From Nematopogon swammerdamellus (taxonomy: Eukaryota > Arthropoda > Insecta > Lepidoptera > Adelidae): a DNA stretch of 64,000 nucleotides. Of the stretch, positions 11,178 through 21,340 are shown in pieces. A program made the translations under genes and the position numbers. Positions within the stretch are counted from its first letter, which is position 1. Each line of letters begins with the position of its first letter. The stretch lies in contig OX336355.1 of NCBI GenBank assembly GCA_946902875.1, positions 12,185,347 through 12,249,346 of the forward strand, in the 5' to 3' direction. A model generated the notes under the pieces. That model saw only the letters and a list, made by a program, of their open reading frames with translations, was not told the origin of the DNA and did not search any database.

Positions 11178-11903
11178 TTACACAAGGAAATCCAGCTGGG
11201 CAGAGAGTTCCTTGATTTCGAATTCTTTGCGCAGTGTGTAAGTATTATTGAGGCTTGTGTTTTTACCGCCAATCTGTCGTTCTATGTTGCGACTAGCAAC
11301 ATTGCGCGGGAATTCGATGTTGAAGGAAATGGGTTCGTTGCTAGGCAACAGCGTCGTTTCAGTCACTGTCGGCGCGAGCGCAGTGAATGTCGACGGAGCA
11401 TGCGTAGTGGGTGCGGATGCGGAGGCTGACGACGACGGCGGCGGAGACTTTGGCGGCGTCTCGGGGCGAGCGAGTGAGGCAGAAGCGTAGTCGGTGTAGG
11501 CGGGGGGGCAGTGTAGCCTGTGTTCGCGAAATCGATTAGGATCTCCGCGTCACTCCGCGCTGCCGGTAAGCCGACCGAATCGGTGGTCGGATTCTTAAGT
11601 GTGGGTAGTATGTTAGTTTGTTCTTTACATTGGAGACACAGCCACGAATTTTTTGCTTTTTTTGGCCATCCTCCTAAATTTTGTTTCGCTTGCAATTCCC
11701 ACACAGGAAAAATGGAAAACATTTGAGCAAGCCTTACAATGCAGGTCATCTAGATCGAGAATGATTTCTTGGCACTTGTAGCAATTCATGTTTCTTCCGT
11801 GAAGTGAAGTAAGATGAATGAAGTGAGAAGTGAAGTGTCGACTTGCCGTTTTTGTGCTCCTGCAAAGTCCTCTTGGATGACCTCCGGTGTTATCAGGTAC
11901 CAA
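11178..11903 (-). pseudogene. PHD-finger retroelement-associated protein, frameshifted
   Basis: The N-terminal part reads as a PHD-type zinc finger (C4HC3 pattern): CYKCQE, LHCKACSNVFHFSCVGI, then WLCLQC. The first six metal ligands are in one frame (11903 down to about 11690) and the last pair is in the next frame. The switch falls at an A7 run near 11660. The frame returns near 11505 at a C7 run, through a Ser/Pro/Ala-rich linker, and ends at 11178 with SRNIERQIGG-type residues and a short helical tail. PHD plus linker plus helix is common in lepidopteran retroelement proteins that continue into a Baculo_FP-like domain; that domain is not visible here. The conserved residues on both sides of two homopolymers suggest recent breakage or assembly errors. 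Confidence 0.5.
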
Positions 11904-12068
11904 CAGTTGTTGTGTTACAAATAATAAGGGATATTAAACTTTAAACTGTTTTATATATTTATAAATTTGAAAAATTCGAGAGCGCGTTTTTCTAGAAGTA
12001 GGTGCTGGGGTTGCCACACCAAATGATCAACACACCAAATCATAGTAATACTTTTTTTATCGTTCTAG

Positions 12069-12288
12069 GTAATATGCTTACCTCTGTACGATCATCATCG
12101 TTCTAGGAATGGTAAGTACTTAGAGAGAAACAGTTCCAAAATGACCGAGCGGTATTGAAAACGTAATGATTAAAATACATTTTTTTTTTATTTCAATACC
12201 GCTCGGTCATTTTGGAACTGTTTCGCTCTAAGTACTTGCCCTTCCTAGAACGATGATCAGATCATCGAACAGAGGTAAGCATATTACT
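12069..12288. mobile_element. foldback MITE
   Basis: Two arms of about 100 bp in inverted orientation: TACCTCTGTACGATCATCAT... and its mirror ending ...CAGAGGTAAGCATATTAC. The best-matched inner part is CCAAAATGACCGAGCGGTAT against ATACCGCTCGGTCATTTTGG. The arms are separated by an AT-rich loop at about 12160-12195. No ORF. Confidence 0.75.
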
Positions 12289-12539
12289 ATGATAAGGTTC
12301 TATGTTTGTAGAACTTAAAGTGATATAACTCGTAAAGTACTAACAATAGATGTTAGGTACGTTTGAACAAAATGGTTTTCTTGGAAAGACCTTTCGATTG
12401 ATATATCATTCATTGTTAGAGGAGGGGTAGACCAACTTCCATACATTTTTGCCCATCCTCCTTTACATGATATTATCGAAGACTGTGCTCAGCTGATTAT
12501 ATTTTTCTTGACGATTATTTTGCTTGTGGAAACAGGTTT

Positions 12540-12782
12540 GAGGGTAAAATCTAATAAAATTTAACTATGTTGGCAGAAAAATGCGTTGAATTTAGATTTC
12601 ATTTATATATTTATTATTTATTATATAAATAGTAATTATTTTAAAAGATATTTTGTTTTTGTTTTTTTGGGAATTTTAATTTTATTTATTGGAGTTTTAA
12701 TTGGTGTTGCTTTTTAAACACCTTTCGACTCCCAGATGTCACGCGCGTGACACTTATTGCGCGCCTTTTGCGCGCAGCTAGT
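12540..12782 (+). mobile_element. Helitron-like 3' end
   Basis: It ends with the hairpin GCGCGCCTTTTGCGCGC followed by AGCTAGT at 12776-12782. The 5' boundary cannot be placed, so the start given is only approximate. Confidence 0.45.
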
Positions 12783-12784
12783 TT

Positions 12785-13730
12785 TTATTCATTATCAAAT
12801 TCTACCAATTTTCTACCAAAACACAGAATACTTGGTGTTATTTCTTGGTTAAACTTACTAGTAAGTATTCTCAGACACGACTGGGCAACACAATCACCTT
12901 CACACAGAAAATAAATATTGAAGTTGATAGAAAATAAAATGTCACTTTTGGCAGCTGACATTTCCACTGACACTGGAATAGACAACGATTGTACCCGTAA
13001 ACGTAGTTCGGTATTCGATAGTTCGTTTCATTGCGCTTATTTCGGTATGCAACATATAATGCGAAATTATACAGTTTTGGTCAGAAAAAATCGAAAAAAA
13101 AATTTCGAGTGTGTTTTGTTTTGCCTGGAGTTCAAAAAATCGGTCTGTGCTTCTAAATAAGTGAATCCTGAAGTGTTTGGTATCACTGAACGCGTAATTT
13201 CAGTACAAACAAGACCGAATAACGAGTATTGATGGATCGATCGATTGAGGCGGGATATTCGAGTTTGTGCGCAAGCCAAAATTTCGCGTTTTTGAGCGCC
13301 ACTAAAAGGGCCTGGGAGCCAAGGGGAGTAGTACTATTTTAACGTTTGGGAGTCAAAGGGTAACAAAATAATTATTTATATTAAATTGTTTTAATCTTTA
13401 CACATCTATAGAATAGAATAGATTATCATTTATTTCCTCACTCACATCAGTAAGTTACGGTACATAATATACAACATGGGCTAGGAGGAAAAGGGAGCCA
13501 GCTCAGCTTATGTGCTGCGGCTTACTCGCGATGAGAGCGCCGCAGCGCTGATCTTCCGCTGCTCCCAACACACGTAAGCATAAAAATAGCAAAATAACGT
13601 CGGCTATCACCACTTAAAAACAAACGCACATAAGGCACATAAGAAAACAAGGTACTTTTTCTAGTATGTAGGTAAAACAATAATTGGATTTACAAAAGAT
13701 ATAACAAATTGTTACAAGTTAGAGTGCAGT
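12785..13730. other. no gene seen
   Basis: Frames of 66-80 codons on both strands (12785-12985 minus, 12918-13160 plus, 13067-13279 minus) overlap each other and show no domain. 13405-13500 resembles the ATAGAATAGA-type LINE tail seen at 35.8 kb. Confidence 0.35.
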
Positions 13731-13732
13731 TT

Positions 13733-13790
13733 AACTGCCATATGAATGATCAATAAACAATACAGTACATGCAATTAATAAAACAACCAA
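13733..13790 (-). repeat. dispersed repeat, family R5 fragment
   Basis: Reverse copy of TATTGTTTATTGATCATTCA followed by ATATGGCAGTTAAACTGCAC. The family also occurs at 35.0, 41.4, 54.1, 57.8 and 62.2 kb. Confidence 0.65.
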
Positions 13791-13797
13791 AACAACG

Positions 13798-14145
13798 GGG
13801 AGTGCTCGGAGTAGCTGTTTAACGCGATACCGCCGTCCCCTTTCCACCTCCGTACAACGCGCACTGGGCAGGGATTGCATCCCTATACGCTGGACTTGCC
13901 GCGGATGCGTACTAATCGGTTCTGCAGATCCTTCCTCCACAGAACCGGTAAACTCTGGAACTTTCTCCCTGCCCACATATTTCCCCCCAAGTATAGTCTC
14001 GGGTCCTTCAAGAGAGGCGTGAATGGGCACCTGTCAGGCCGGCATGGCATTCGCAGCCCCTGCCTGCGACCGAATGTCCATGGGCGTTGCTAGACACCTT
14101 ATGGGTGACTCGGCGCCACATGTCGCGCTTACTATAAAAAAAAAA
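13798..14145 (+). pseudogene. Jockey-type LINE 3' end fragment
   Basis: The plus-strand frame 13875-14093 reads PRMRTNRFCRSFLHRTGKLW and continues through FKRGVNGHLSGRHGIR to the terminal PNVHGRC. This is the C-terminus of the LINE at 42743-44788. It is followed by the conserved 3' UTR and an A-rich tail at 14140. Confidence 0.8.
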
Positions 14146-14149
14146 TAAA

Positions 14150-14430
14150 AAAAATCGTGAAAGGCGACTAAGTTATAAGGACAAGACGCCGTGCATAAGG
14201 GCGACAGGCTAGCCACCTCTCACCTTGGCACGGTCTTTCCACCGAGTCGTGCAACAGGTAGGCCTTCGTGCCTTACTCGCTGCCTGACAATTAGTTATCT
14301 TGTCCAAATAGGTACTTTGTTAAACGTTGTGGTCGGGGTTGTGCTGTAATTTACCAGAGTACTTGCAGCACAACACCGATTACAATGCTTACCGCGATTG
14401 TCGGGATACAGCGTGTGGTGTGTAGGTATT
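14150..14430 (-). repeat. dispersed repeat, family S3
   Basis: Reverse copy: GTGAAAGGCGACTAAG, then GTGCCTTACTCGCTGC, then GTAATTTACCAGAGTACTTG and the CCGCGATTGTCGGGATACAG end. Confidence 0.75.
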
Positions 14431-14774
14431 GTTACCGTAGTTGTATTCGTGGGTTACTAATTTCTATCTAGATTATAATATACAATTGTTATTAAGAACA
14501 GTAATTGGAAATAATGCAATTAATGTCGTCGCTATAATGTTAAAGCGTATTAATGTAGTCGGGTTTCTCATCAATATTTTGGTGAAATTATCAACTATAG
14601 CCTCAAATGAGAACTTATTTTCCACGCTACCACCATAATATCAATCATCATAATATCAATGTTTAAATGTTTCATTTCAGAAAATCTTTAGAAGAGAACC
14701 GGCCCCATCATCGTTGCTCTTTTAGATTGTTCCATCTAACTCTGATTACTAATTACGCATTTTATAATTTTCAG

Positions 14775-16148
14775 GTAACCGCAACCGCCACAGAAGAGCA
14801 AGCGGGCGGCCATGTCACCTACGTCAGCTCACCGTCCAGGTTGAGCAAGCGAGAAGCCACCCTACTGAACAGCATACCTGTAGAGAGCATCCACACCTAC
14901 AGGAAAAAATCCAAAATTATCTACCGCAGAGCCTCCAGACCCAAAGTTCGATCCTACAACGTGCACAGCAAACCAAAATATGGCCCTCCAAGAAACAATT
15001 ACGGACCACCAACAATCGCACGCAGACCCATCAAGAAAAATAGAGGAAAACCTATAAAAACCCAATACAACCATCTGAAAATGAACCCGCCTAAGAAGCA
15101 TTACTCCTATTCACCGATGAAGCAATACAGAAAACCTACAACGGTATACGGTGTGCCTAAAACTCACACTCCGTACGTGCCCCAAGAACCGGCGGGTTTC
15201 GGTGAACCACCCTCTGACCACTTTGCCGTCAACCCAAAACCGTCCTATGGAGAACCACCTAGTGATTCCTACGGATCTCTTCTAAGCCACGTTAAAGAAC
15301 ACCAAGACCAAAGCTACTCTTATAAACCCAACAGCTTTGCATCGAACTTCTATTTAAGTAATGCTCAACAACCGCAGGAGAGTTTCCCTCCCAATAACCA
15401 CAACAATTTCCCTCCCAATAACCACAACAGTTTCCCTCCCAATAACCACAATAGTTTCGCTCCCAATAACCACAATAGTTTCGCTCCCAATAATCACAAC
15501 TCTTTCGCTCCAAGTCCACAGGATAGCTACTCCCCAAGCGGTCAAGACTCATATTCATACTCACCGAAACCGGCTCCCTCACATTCAAGCAAATATCAAG
15601 ACTCATACGCAAACTACGTGCCAGATCCAAGCTACGCGGCTTCCTCGCACTCCCAGCACAGCCTTGCATCACATGAATCCAACGAAGATGTCGTTAAAGG
15701 GAATGGAAAGACCCCGCCAGAGCGCCACACTGATCCAGAATCATATTCTGGTCCTTATGACTATGACGAAGAATCGAAAAGTCCCGGACCTATAGAGTAC
15801 TCAAATCACCAGAACAACTACAGAACTATGCAAGGAAAAAAGAAGCGGATAATGGAGACGACAAAACCTATCAGCAGAACACGTCAAGGTCCTAGAGGGA
15901 GGAAGCATTCGGATGAGATCATAGTGGGGGGAAAGTACGCGGAACCTCCTGCTAGATACATAGCCAAGTTCAAACCGAGTGCGCAGGTCTTCACGGGAAG
16001 TGATTCCTTCGTGCCACCTGTGAGAATGGCGTCAGCATCCGACGAAGCGGCGACATCCTACCAGTCATCTTATGTAAATTACAAAAATAGTAACATGGCG
16101 TTCAGTCCCCAGAACCTAAATGATGCCTTTAGTATTATGAATAAGTAA
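14775..16148 (+). CDS. cuticle-like, resilin-motif structural protein, terminal exon
   Basis: The exon probably opens at 14775 after the acceptor TTTATAATTTTCAG, in phase 0 (V-T-A-T-A-T-E-E), and ends at TAA 16146-16148, giving 457 residues. The apparent ATG at 14667 lies in intron sequence, so a signal-peptide exon should exist upstream; I could not find it. The protein is rich in Pro, Tyr, Ser, Asn and His. It has YGPP and YGVP motifs and two EPPSD motifs, the second followed by SYG, as in pro-resilin-like cuticle proteins. Then come six tandem copies of P-N-N-H-N-(S/N)-F-(P/A), QDSYS repeats and a basic RQGPRGRKH stretch. No chitin-binding R&R domain is seen. It is probably an extracellular matrix or cuticle component; the exact family is not recognised. 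A minus-strand micropeptide gene converges on it from 17 kb. Confidence 0.75.
   Translation, partial: VTATATEEQAGGHVTYVSSPSRLSKREATLLNSIPVESIHTYRKKSKIIYRRASRPKVRSYNVHSKPKYGPPRNNYGPPTIARRPIKKNRGKPIKTQYNHLKMNPPKKHYSYSPMKQYRKPTTVYGVPKTHTPYVPQEPAGFGEPPSDHFAVNPKPSYGEPPSDSYGSLLSHVKEHQDQSYSYKPNSFASNFYLSNAQQPQESFPPNNHNNFPPNNHNSFPPNNHNSFAPNNHNSFAPNNHNSFAPSPQDSYSPSGQDSYSYSPKPAPSHSSKYQDSYANYVPDPSYAASSHSQHSLASHESNEDVVKGNGKTPPERHTDPESYSGPYDYDEESKSPGPIEYSNHQNNYRTMQGKKKRIMETTKPISRTRQGPRGRKHSDEIIVGGKYAEPPARYIAKFKPSAQVFTGSDSFVPPVRMASASDEAATSYQSSYVNYKNSNMAFSPQNLNDAFSIMNK
15381..15515 (+). repeat. 24-bp coding tandem repeat
   Basis: Six near-identical units of about 24 bp (CCCAATAACCACAACAGTTT plus CCCT or GCTC) encode the N-N-H-N-S-F octapeptides. 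Synonymous and S/N, P/A differences suggest recent expansion by slippage. Confidence 0.9.
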
Positions 16149-16664
16149 GAATAAGTCTAGAACTTTCGATTTCGATGTGTATGTATATTCAAAAGGACTT
16201 TACCTCTCGTACGCTCTGTACCGATTGAGATTTCGTAAATCTTTTGTTTTAGATTTTAGCAGAAGGAAAGACAAATAATTATAAGTTGAGTACTGCTGAA
16301 CAATGGCCGGCATGTAACTAAAACTCTGTGAAGTTAGCAGTACTTTCATCATCGCGATATTGACAAGGTGAAAAAAAAAATGAAGAGTGGAGAAGAAAAT
16401 TTCATGCAGTTCTAGTTAACCGTACACATGCCTGCCATCGTAATAGTAATAGTTTGAGCAAAACCATACTATACTTAGAAAACGCTGAAAGGGATTTGGT
16501 GAAGGTTGTTTGAAAAATTCATTTTATGTAAATATATTTGACTTAGAAGTGTAAGTTGAATTACCATTTGTTATGATTTATTAGGTGGAATGATTAATAT
16601 AAATAATTATATGCCTTACTCTACTAATGTTCCTTAAATTAAACAAAACGTTTTCATAATTTTC

Positions 16665-16670
16665 TTTATT
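16665..16670 (-). terminator. candidate poly-A signal of micropeptide gene 1
   Basis: AATAAA on the minus strand, 217 bp downstream of the stop codon at 16887. The transcript would converge with the plus-strand cuticle-like gene ending at 16148. Confidence 0.4.
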
Positions 16671-16886
16671 TATCCCCTGTAATCACAAAATTTTACAATG
16701 GTAAACAACAACAATTGGTATGTAGCTAAATACTGTATCTATAAATGTCATGTCGTTAGTTGTCAGTATACATTATCCAGCATAGGTAACAGAAACACAT
16801 TTTGAAAACTAAACATTCGATATAACATTACCAAAACATATACAGTGCAAACGGTTGGTCGACCCAAAATTTATTCTTCATCGTTG

Positions 16887-17012
16887 TTACTTTTTATTAC
16901 TACTACTTTTCGACCCTGAATGGAACCACGAAAGTGTCATGTCCAGCATTATCGGTCCACAAGCAATTATTGAAGCTGCGGCCACTGCCGTAAAAATCGT
17001 CATACAAATCAT
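16887..17012 (-). CDS. micropeptide 1 (MIC family), signal/anchor peptide
   Basis: A 41-codon gene. It begins MICMTIFTAVAAASIIACGP and ends in a Ser/Lys-rich tail, GSKSSSNKK. The first 18 residues are hydrophobic and could be a signal peptide or a single membrane anchor. Two other tiny minus-strand ORFs in this window, at 17530 and 27444, share M-I-C-(M/I) at residues 1-4, Cys18 and Pro20. Three unrelated chance ORFs would not be expected to share this. A TATA box stands 41 bp upstream of the ATG and a poly-A signal follows. The first ATG is chosen because all three paralogues start there. I do not recognise the family. It could be a secreted peptide, or a membrane micropeptide of the kind insects use in muscle and gut, but no function can be given. 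Confidence 0.65.
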   Translation of the reverse strand: MICMTIFTAVAAASIIACGPIMLDMTLSWFHSGSKSSSNKK

Positions 17013-17052
17013 TTTCAATCAGAAAATTCCAAAGAACAGTAAGAATGTGTAC

Positions 17053-17060
17053 TTTTTATA
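17053..17060 (-). promoter_or_regulatory. TATA box of micropeptide gene 1
   Basis: On the minus strand GCTATAAAAAGTACAC; the TATAAAAA begins at 17060 and lies 41 bp before the ATG at 17012. A start about 30 bp downstream would give a very short leader. The two paralogues lack an equally clear TATA, but TTTCAGTC (about 17747) upstream of micropeptide 2 and ACCAGTC (about 27615) upstream of micropeptide 3 resemble insect initiators. Confidence 0.45.
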
Positions 17061-17269
17061 GCACTCAACTTGCTGTCGTTCTTCTTCTAATAATCCGTTC
17101 GTCCTTTCAATTAATTAGAAAAACACACTAGGTATGTATGATGCATAAAAACTTGAATTAAGTAATTTTTATGAAAATCACTTGATACTGTTGCTTTTTA
17201 GATGTTTTCCCAGATTGATTATGTGAAATTCTCTTTTTCACCGTACCCTTTAAGAATGTCTCTTCTTTT

Positions 17270-17275
17270 TTTATT
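17270..17275 (-). terminator. candidate poly-A signal of micropeptide gene 2
   Basis: AATAAA on the minus strand, about 255 bp below the stop at 17530. Other A-rich hexamers occur nearby, so the assignment is tentative. Confidence 0.3.
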
Positions 17276-17382
17276 ATCTTTTATGCACTTCCAGTGCCAA
17301 TAATATTTATCAACACTCTCTACGACGCTAATGATGTATTCAAGAACGGTTTTGTAGCTCTAATATCTCCGAAGTCTTCTAT

Positions 17383-17530
17383 CTTCAGGAACCTACAAAC
17401 TTTTCTTTAAAATCAAAGGTTATTCTTCAAAAAATTTTTAAGGATTACTTTTATCTGCGATACGTTCTGTCTTCAGGAACCTATTTCGAGAATTACTTCT
17501 AAAACAAAGTGTATTCTTCAAAACTTCTTT
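17383..17530. repeat. two-copy tandem repeat of about 75 bp
   Basis: TCTTCAGGAACCTAC/T followed by AAAATCAAAGGTTATTCTTC in the first copy and AAAACAAAGTGTATTCTTC in the second. It lies in the 3' region of micropeptide gene 2. Confidence 0.6.
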
Positions 17531-17685
17531 TACATCTGATCCATCGTCAAGCCGCAACCAGGACAAATCGAGTCTTGAGGACACCTGCAATTGTGCTCAT
17601 TGAAACAGATCTTCTTGATGAAAGTGGGTACACAGACAACGATCACGGCCGCTCCAAGCAAGCTAATCAGGGATATGCAAATCAT
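17530..17685 (-). CDS. micropeptide 2 (MIC family), cysteine-rich tail
   Basis: A 51-codon gene. The first part, MICISLISLLGAAVIVVCVP, matches the family pattern (M-I-C, Cys18, Pro20). After a basic IKK comes a cysteine cluster in the last 25 residues: ICFNEHNCRCPQDSICPGCG, with five cysteines here. It is the only one of the three with such a tail; the cysteines could form disulfides or bind metal. It lies 517 bp upstream of micropeptide 1 in the same orientation, with its own candidate initiator and poly-A signal, so it is a separate gene. The hydrophobic N-terminus plus cysteine-rich tail suits a small secreted peptide or a type III membrane protein. No known antimicrobial or toxin cysteine pattern is recognised. 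It is too short for most gene finders. Confidence 0.65.
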   Translation of the reverse strand: MICISLISLLGAAVIVVCVPTFIKKICFNEHNCRCPQDSICPGCGLTMDQM

Positions 17686-17749
17686 TTATGTGATCTTGAG
17701 AAAAAAAAATTAGGATCTTAGGAATGTTGACATTGCGACTGAAACCCAA

Positions 17750-18190
17750 CACACACGGCGATGTTCTATGAAATCCGTGGCTGTACGAATACTTGCTTTA
17801 TTTCCTTTAGGAATAATAATCTCACATTATTATGTATTTGTTATTGTTCACTATAAATTTTATCGCCATACAAAAATGTCAATCTAATAAATTGCCAATA
17901 AAACTTGACAGCATGTATGCTTTTTAGTTTTTAAAACTTTTGGCTTGTACTCTGGCGTTATGCCCGTGGAACAAAGAAAATTTTAAGATTGTCTTTGGTC
18001 TTGCCCAAAAAGTTAAGACTCTTTCGTTACCTACAATAACAAGTTTCCTATCGGAGTTTGTATTGCCACCTCTAAAGAATCTAGGCACTTTTGTGAATGA
18101 ATGTATTTTTATTATTTTGTAAACGACAAAGGGTCTTCAGAATTAAATAGTAATTAAATAAAAATAAAAAATAAACATTACACCGACTTC
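17750..18190. other. no gene seen
   Basis: AT-rich intergenic DNA upstream of micropeptide gene 2. A 60-codon plus frame at 17940-18122 shows no supporting feature. Confidence 0.35.
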
Positions 18191-18384
18191 AAAAAATAAC
18201 TAGTACTGAAAAGTTTCAAATAATATTTTTTTATTCATATTCAGACTCTTGAGTTGAAGGCGGTACAAAAGCACAAAAGGGTCCATCTCTAAATTTTCAG
18301 GTGTGCTTTTGTACCGCCTTCAACTCAAGAGCCCGAATTAGAATAAAAATATAATTTAACACTTTTCAGTTCTAGTTATTTTTT
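18191..18384. mobile_element. foldback MITE
   Basis: The termini AAAAAATAACTAGTACTGAA and its imperfect mirror CAGTTCTAGTTATTTTTT enclose a well-paired inner palindrome, CTCTTGAGTTGAAGGCGGTA against its complement at 18312-18331. The loop is short and there is no ORF. Confidence 0.7.
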
Positions 18385-18399
18385 GAGTGATTGGTACAC

Positions 18400-18960
18400 A
18401 CTTAACAGTCCATATCTTGAATACGACTGAACCGATTTTGATGAAACTTGCATTGTTACCTAATTTGAAGTAAATGTAAGCCAATAAATAATAAAAAAAT
18501 AATCACAGAAATCGGTTGTCGTGGTATATAATTATTCGCCCGTTTGACACACTTAACAGCCCATATCTTGAAAACAACTGAACCGATTCCGATGAAACTT
18601 ACACTATTCCCTAAGTTGAAGTAATTGTATGCCAATAAAATATGTAAAGAATAAGGAATGGTTACAATCGGATTAATAGTTTCTGAGTAAAGCGTGGACA
18701 AACATACATACAAAAATACATATAAACATACATACAAACATACATACAAACATACATATACCCTTATGAAATTTGGCACACCTGTTTAGAAGCCCACATA
18801 GATTAACTTATACGAATATTGTGCAATTCCAACGATATTACATACTTACATACGTGTCGAATTGATAACCTCCTTTTTTAAGTCGGTAAATAAATCGGTA
18901 AATTAATCGGTAAATTAAATCGGTAAATAACCTCCTTTTTTTTAAGTCGGTAAATAATAT
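18400..18960. repeat. degenerate duplicated repeat with CATA microsatellite
   Basis: Two direct copies of a unit with CACACTTAACAGTCCATATC, ACTGAACCGATT and AAGTAA..TGTA blocks (about 18400 and 18547). A CATACA run (18706-18765) and three repeats of TCGGTAAATAA at 18883-18956 follow. The 107-codon minus frame crossing it is an artefact. Confidence 0.5.
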
Positions 18961-19146
18961 CGTATAGAACAAGAAAACATTTGAGAAACACAACTAGAAC
19001 AACGAAGGCTCTTCCTATTTAGATAATCAGTAATCATAGATATAAATATTAGAGGACATTTTATTAAGTTCTATACATCCCCTCCGGCCTTTGTGGCTGG
19101 GTCACCGACTTCTTACATGTGCATGGCATTCTAGGCGTACTGAACA

Positions 19147-19410
19147 ATGTGCGGCGGCAGAGACGGCGCAAGGCGTGGGCGACGTGGGCGACCGCCCACG
19201 GCCTCGCGGCCCGAGGGGCCTCGCGCCTCGAAAGTTCATGCAGCTTTGATTCATGAAAAATATTCAGCTAGATCTATTAAAAGAGACCCCGAGTCAACAT
19301 GTTTAAACTTAATCAAAGGCAAACCAAAGCTTACTATAAAGCCTTTATCAGACACAAGATGGGAACGCAGGACAAAGGCAGTGAAGGCTGTATGTATTAT
19401 TGCAATTTGA
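19147..19410 (+). pseudogene. hAT-like transposase scrap
   Basis: After a GC-rich stretch (19147-19230) the frame reads KYSARSIKRDPES and then LSDTRWERRTKAVKAV. A TRW motif with following basic and hydrophobic residues is typical of the DUF4371/ZMYM group of hAT-derived proteins. The frame ends at 19410, and nothing of the dimerisation domain can be traced. Confidence rests on one short block. Confidence 0.35.
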
Positions 19411-19624
19411 GTGTGTTTACTTTTATCGACGAAAGGTATGCTGACAAAAATGTTTGATTTGATCAGTATACCGGAAATCCATTTCAACAGTGAAAATCCA
19501 TGCCACCAGAGAGGGCCTCACAAAATATATCTTGCCCACATCAAATTTAGATCTTGCCCCGCCACTGTGCAGCGATACTTCACGCCGCGCCCGCCGCCGC
19601 GCCGGCCGCCGCGCCCATAATTAA

Positions 19625-20180
19625 CGTATAAAACGCTGGTTAAGTCTTGCTTGAAATACTGTTCACTTGTGGGATGGCTCAGCTAAATACCAGCTTGCGC
19701 CACTAGACTCGATCCAGCGGCGAGCCGCCAGCTGAGACTGGTGGATGAACCTGGGGTCTCTCGTGACTTAGAACCGCTGCAATTCCCTAAAGGCATCGGC
19801 TTCCTTAGCGTGTACTATCGTCTATTTCACGGAGAGTGTTAGGGGGAGCTGTTTAAGGCGATTCTGCCGTCACCATTCCACCTGTGGACAACGCGTACTC
19901 AACAGGGGATGCACCCCTATAGAATCTACCTACGACGGATGCGCGCGAGCCGGTTCTGTAGGTATTTTATTCACAGAACCGGTAAAATGTGGAACGCACT
20001 CCCTGCCCATCTATTTCCTCTCTAGTACAGCCTGGGTTTTCAAAAAGGAGCGTGAAAAGGCTCCTGTCAGGCCGGCATGGAATTCGCAATCCCCGTGCAT
20101 CACAGAATGTACATTGGCATCGTTAGACACCTACTTGTAGGTGTAACGATGGCACATGTCGCGTTTTCCATATTAAAATT
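19625..20180 (+). pseudogene. Jockey-type LINE 3' end fragment, decayed
   Basis: Same 3' region as the LINE at 42743-44788: TGTACTATCGTCTATTTCAC, then CATCACAGAATGTACATTGG, then the 3' UTR. Stops and frameshifts are frequent. Its tail meets the tail of a reverse copy at 20190. Confidence 0.7.
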
Positions 20181-20189
20181 TATATATTT

Positions 20190-20445
20190 TTTTATAGTAA
20201 GCGCGACCACGAGTCGCGCCGAGTCACCCATAAGGTGTCTAACGACGCCCATGGTCATTCGGTCGGACGCCGGGGTTAAAAATGTCATGCGGGCCTGACA
20301 GGTGCCTTATTAAAGCCTCTCTTGAAGGACCCGAGACTGTAAATGGGGGAAATAAGTGGGGCAGGGAGGTTCTGTGAAGGATTGATCTGCAAAACCGGTT
20401 GGTACGCATCCGCGATAAATCCAGCGTGTAGATCTGCCCTATTAT
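20190..20445 (-). pseudogene. Jockey-type LINE 3' end fragment, reverse copy
   Basis: Reverse orientation: GTCTAACGACGCCCATGGTC, TGACAGGTGCC, CTCTTGAAGGACCCGAGACT and a GTACGCATCCGCG block. It is tail-to-tail with the copy ending at 20180, so the two could fold into a hairpin. Confidence 0.7.
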
Positions 20446-20457
20446 TATACTCTATGC

Positions 20458-21340
20458 CAGGGGTCACCAAATGGCGGACCGCGGTCCGGATCCGGACCGC
20501 CGACCCATTTTTTGCGGACCCAGAAGAATTTAAGAAAAATTTAAATATCAATAGAAAAATTTCTGGAAAAAATCCGTATATATGGCAACGATGGCGACCG
20601 CGCGACTGATCACTCACATACTGGCAATAGCTTGCAGTAACTTAACTCCAGACTTTAAACAGATTGAGTAAAAAATTCAATTTTTCACATTAATATTAGG
20701 TATTTACTTTGTTATTTTTTAATTAGATGTATCCTTAATAAAAAAATATCTGAATTGTTCAGAGTAAAAAATTCCATTTTTCTCATTAATATTAGGTCTT
20801 TGAAGAAAATGTGACACATAATAGGTAGACACTAATTATTGAAACCGTAAACCGAAATAAAGCGGGAATCGTGAGAAACATAATTATATGTCTTTCTCTC
20901 CATATTGAGAAAACAGTTTTAACATTTGTTGTTTGATATTCATAATTTAATTAATTAATATTAGGTACTTACTTTGTTATTTTTTAATTAGATGTATCCT
21001 TAATAAAAAATTTTTTTTAATTGTTCTGAGTAAAAAATGCAATTTTTCGCATTAATATTAAGTACTTACCTTGTTATTTTTTTAATTAGATGCATCCTAA
21101 ATAAAAAAAATTCTGAATTGTTTAGAAAAAAAATTTTTTTTTTCTCATTAATATTAGGTACGTACGTTGTTATTTTTTAATTAGAAGTATTCCTAATAAA
21201 AATATTTTCGTATTTCTTTTCGTTGTATATACTTATTAATTGACATAAATCTTATTTGCTAGTCATCATCTACCAAACGGACCGCGACAGATATATTTTT
21301 TTTTAAACGGACCCCCAATGAAACTAATTGGTGATCCCTG
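20458..21340. mobile_element. non-autonomous hAT element with 8-bp target duplication
   Basis: The termini are CAGGGGTCACCAA and TTGGTGATCCCTG. The perfect 8-bp repeat CTCTATGC flanks the element at 20450-20457 and 21341-21348, which fits the hAT superfamily. The subterminal part is GC-rich (GGCGGACCGCGGTCCGGATC). The inside is an AT-rich array with four to five copies of a unit carrying TTAATATTAGGTA, TTTGTTATTTTTTAATTAGA and TGTATCCTTAATAAAAAA. No transposase is present. Confidence 0.85.

Noticed and set aside
15292..15795. Overlapping 126- and 144-codon ORFs inside the cuticle-like exon
   Set aside because: They are other frames of the 24-bp coding repeat; the 457-residue frame has the acceptor and the amino-acid motifs.
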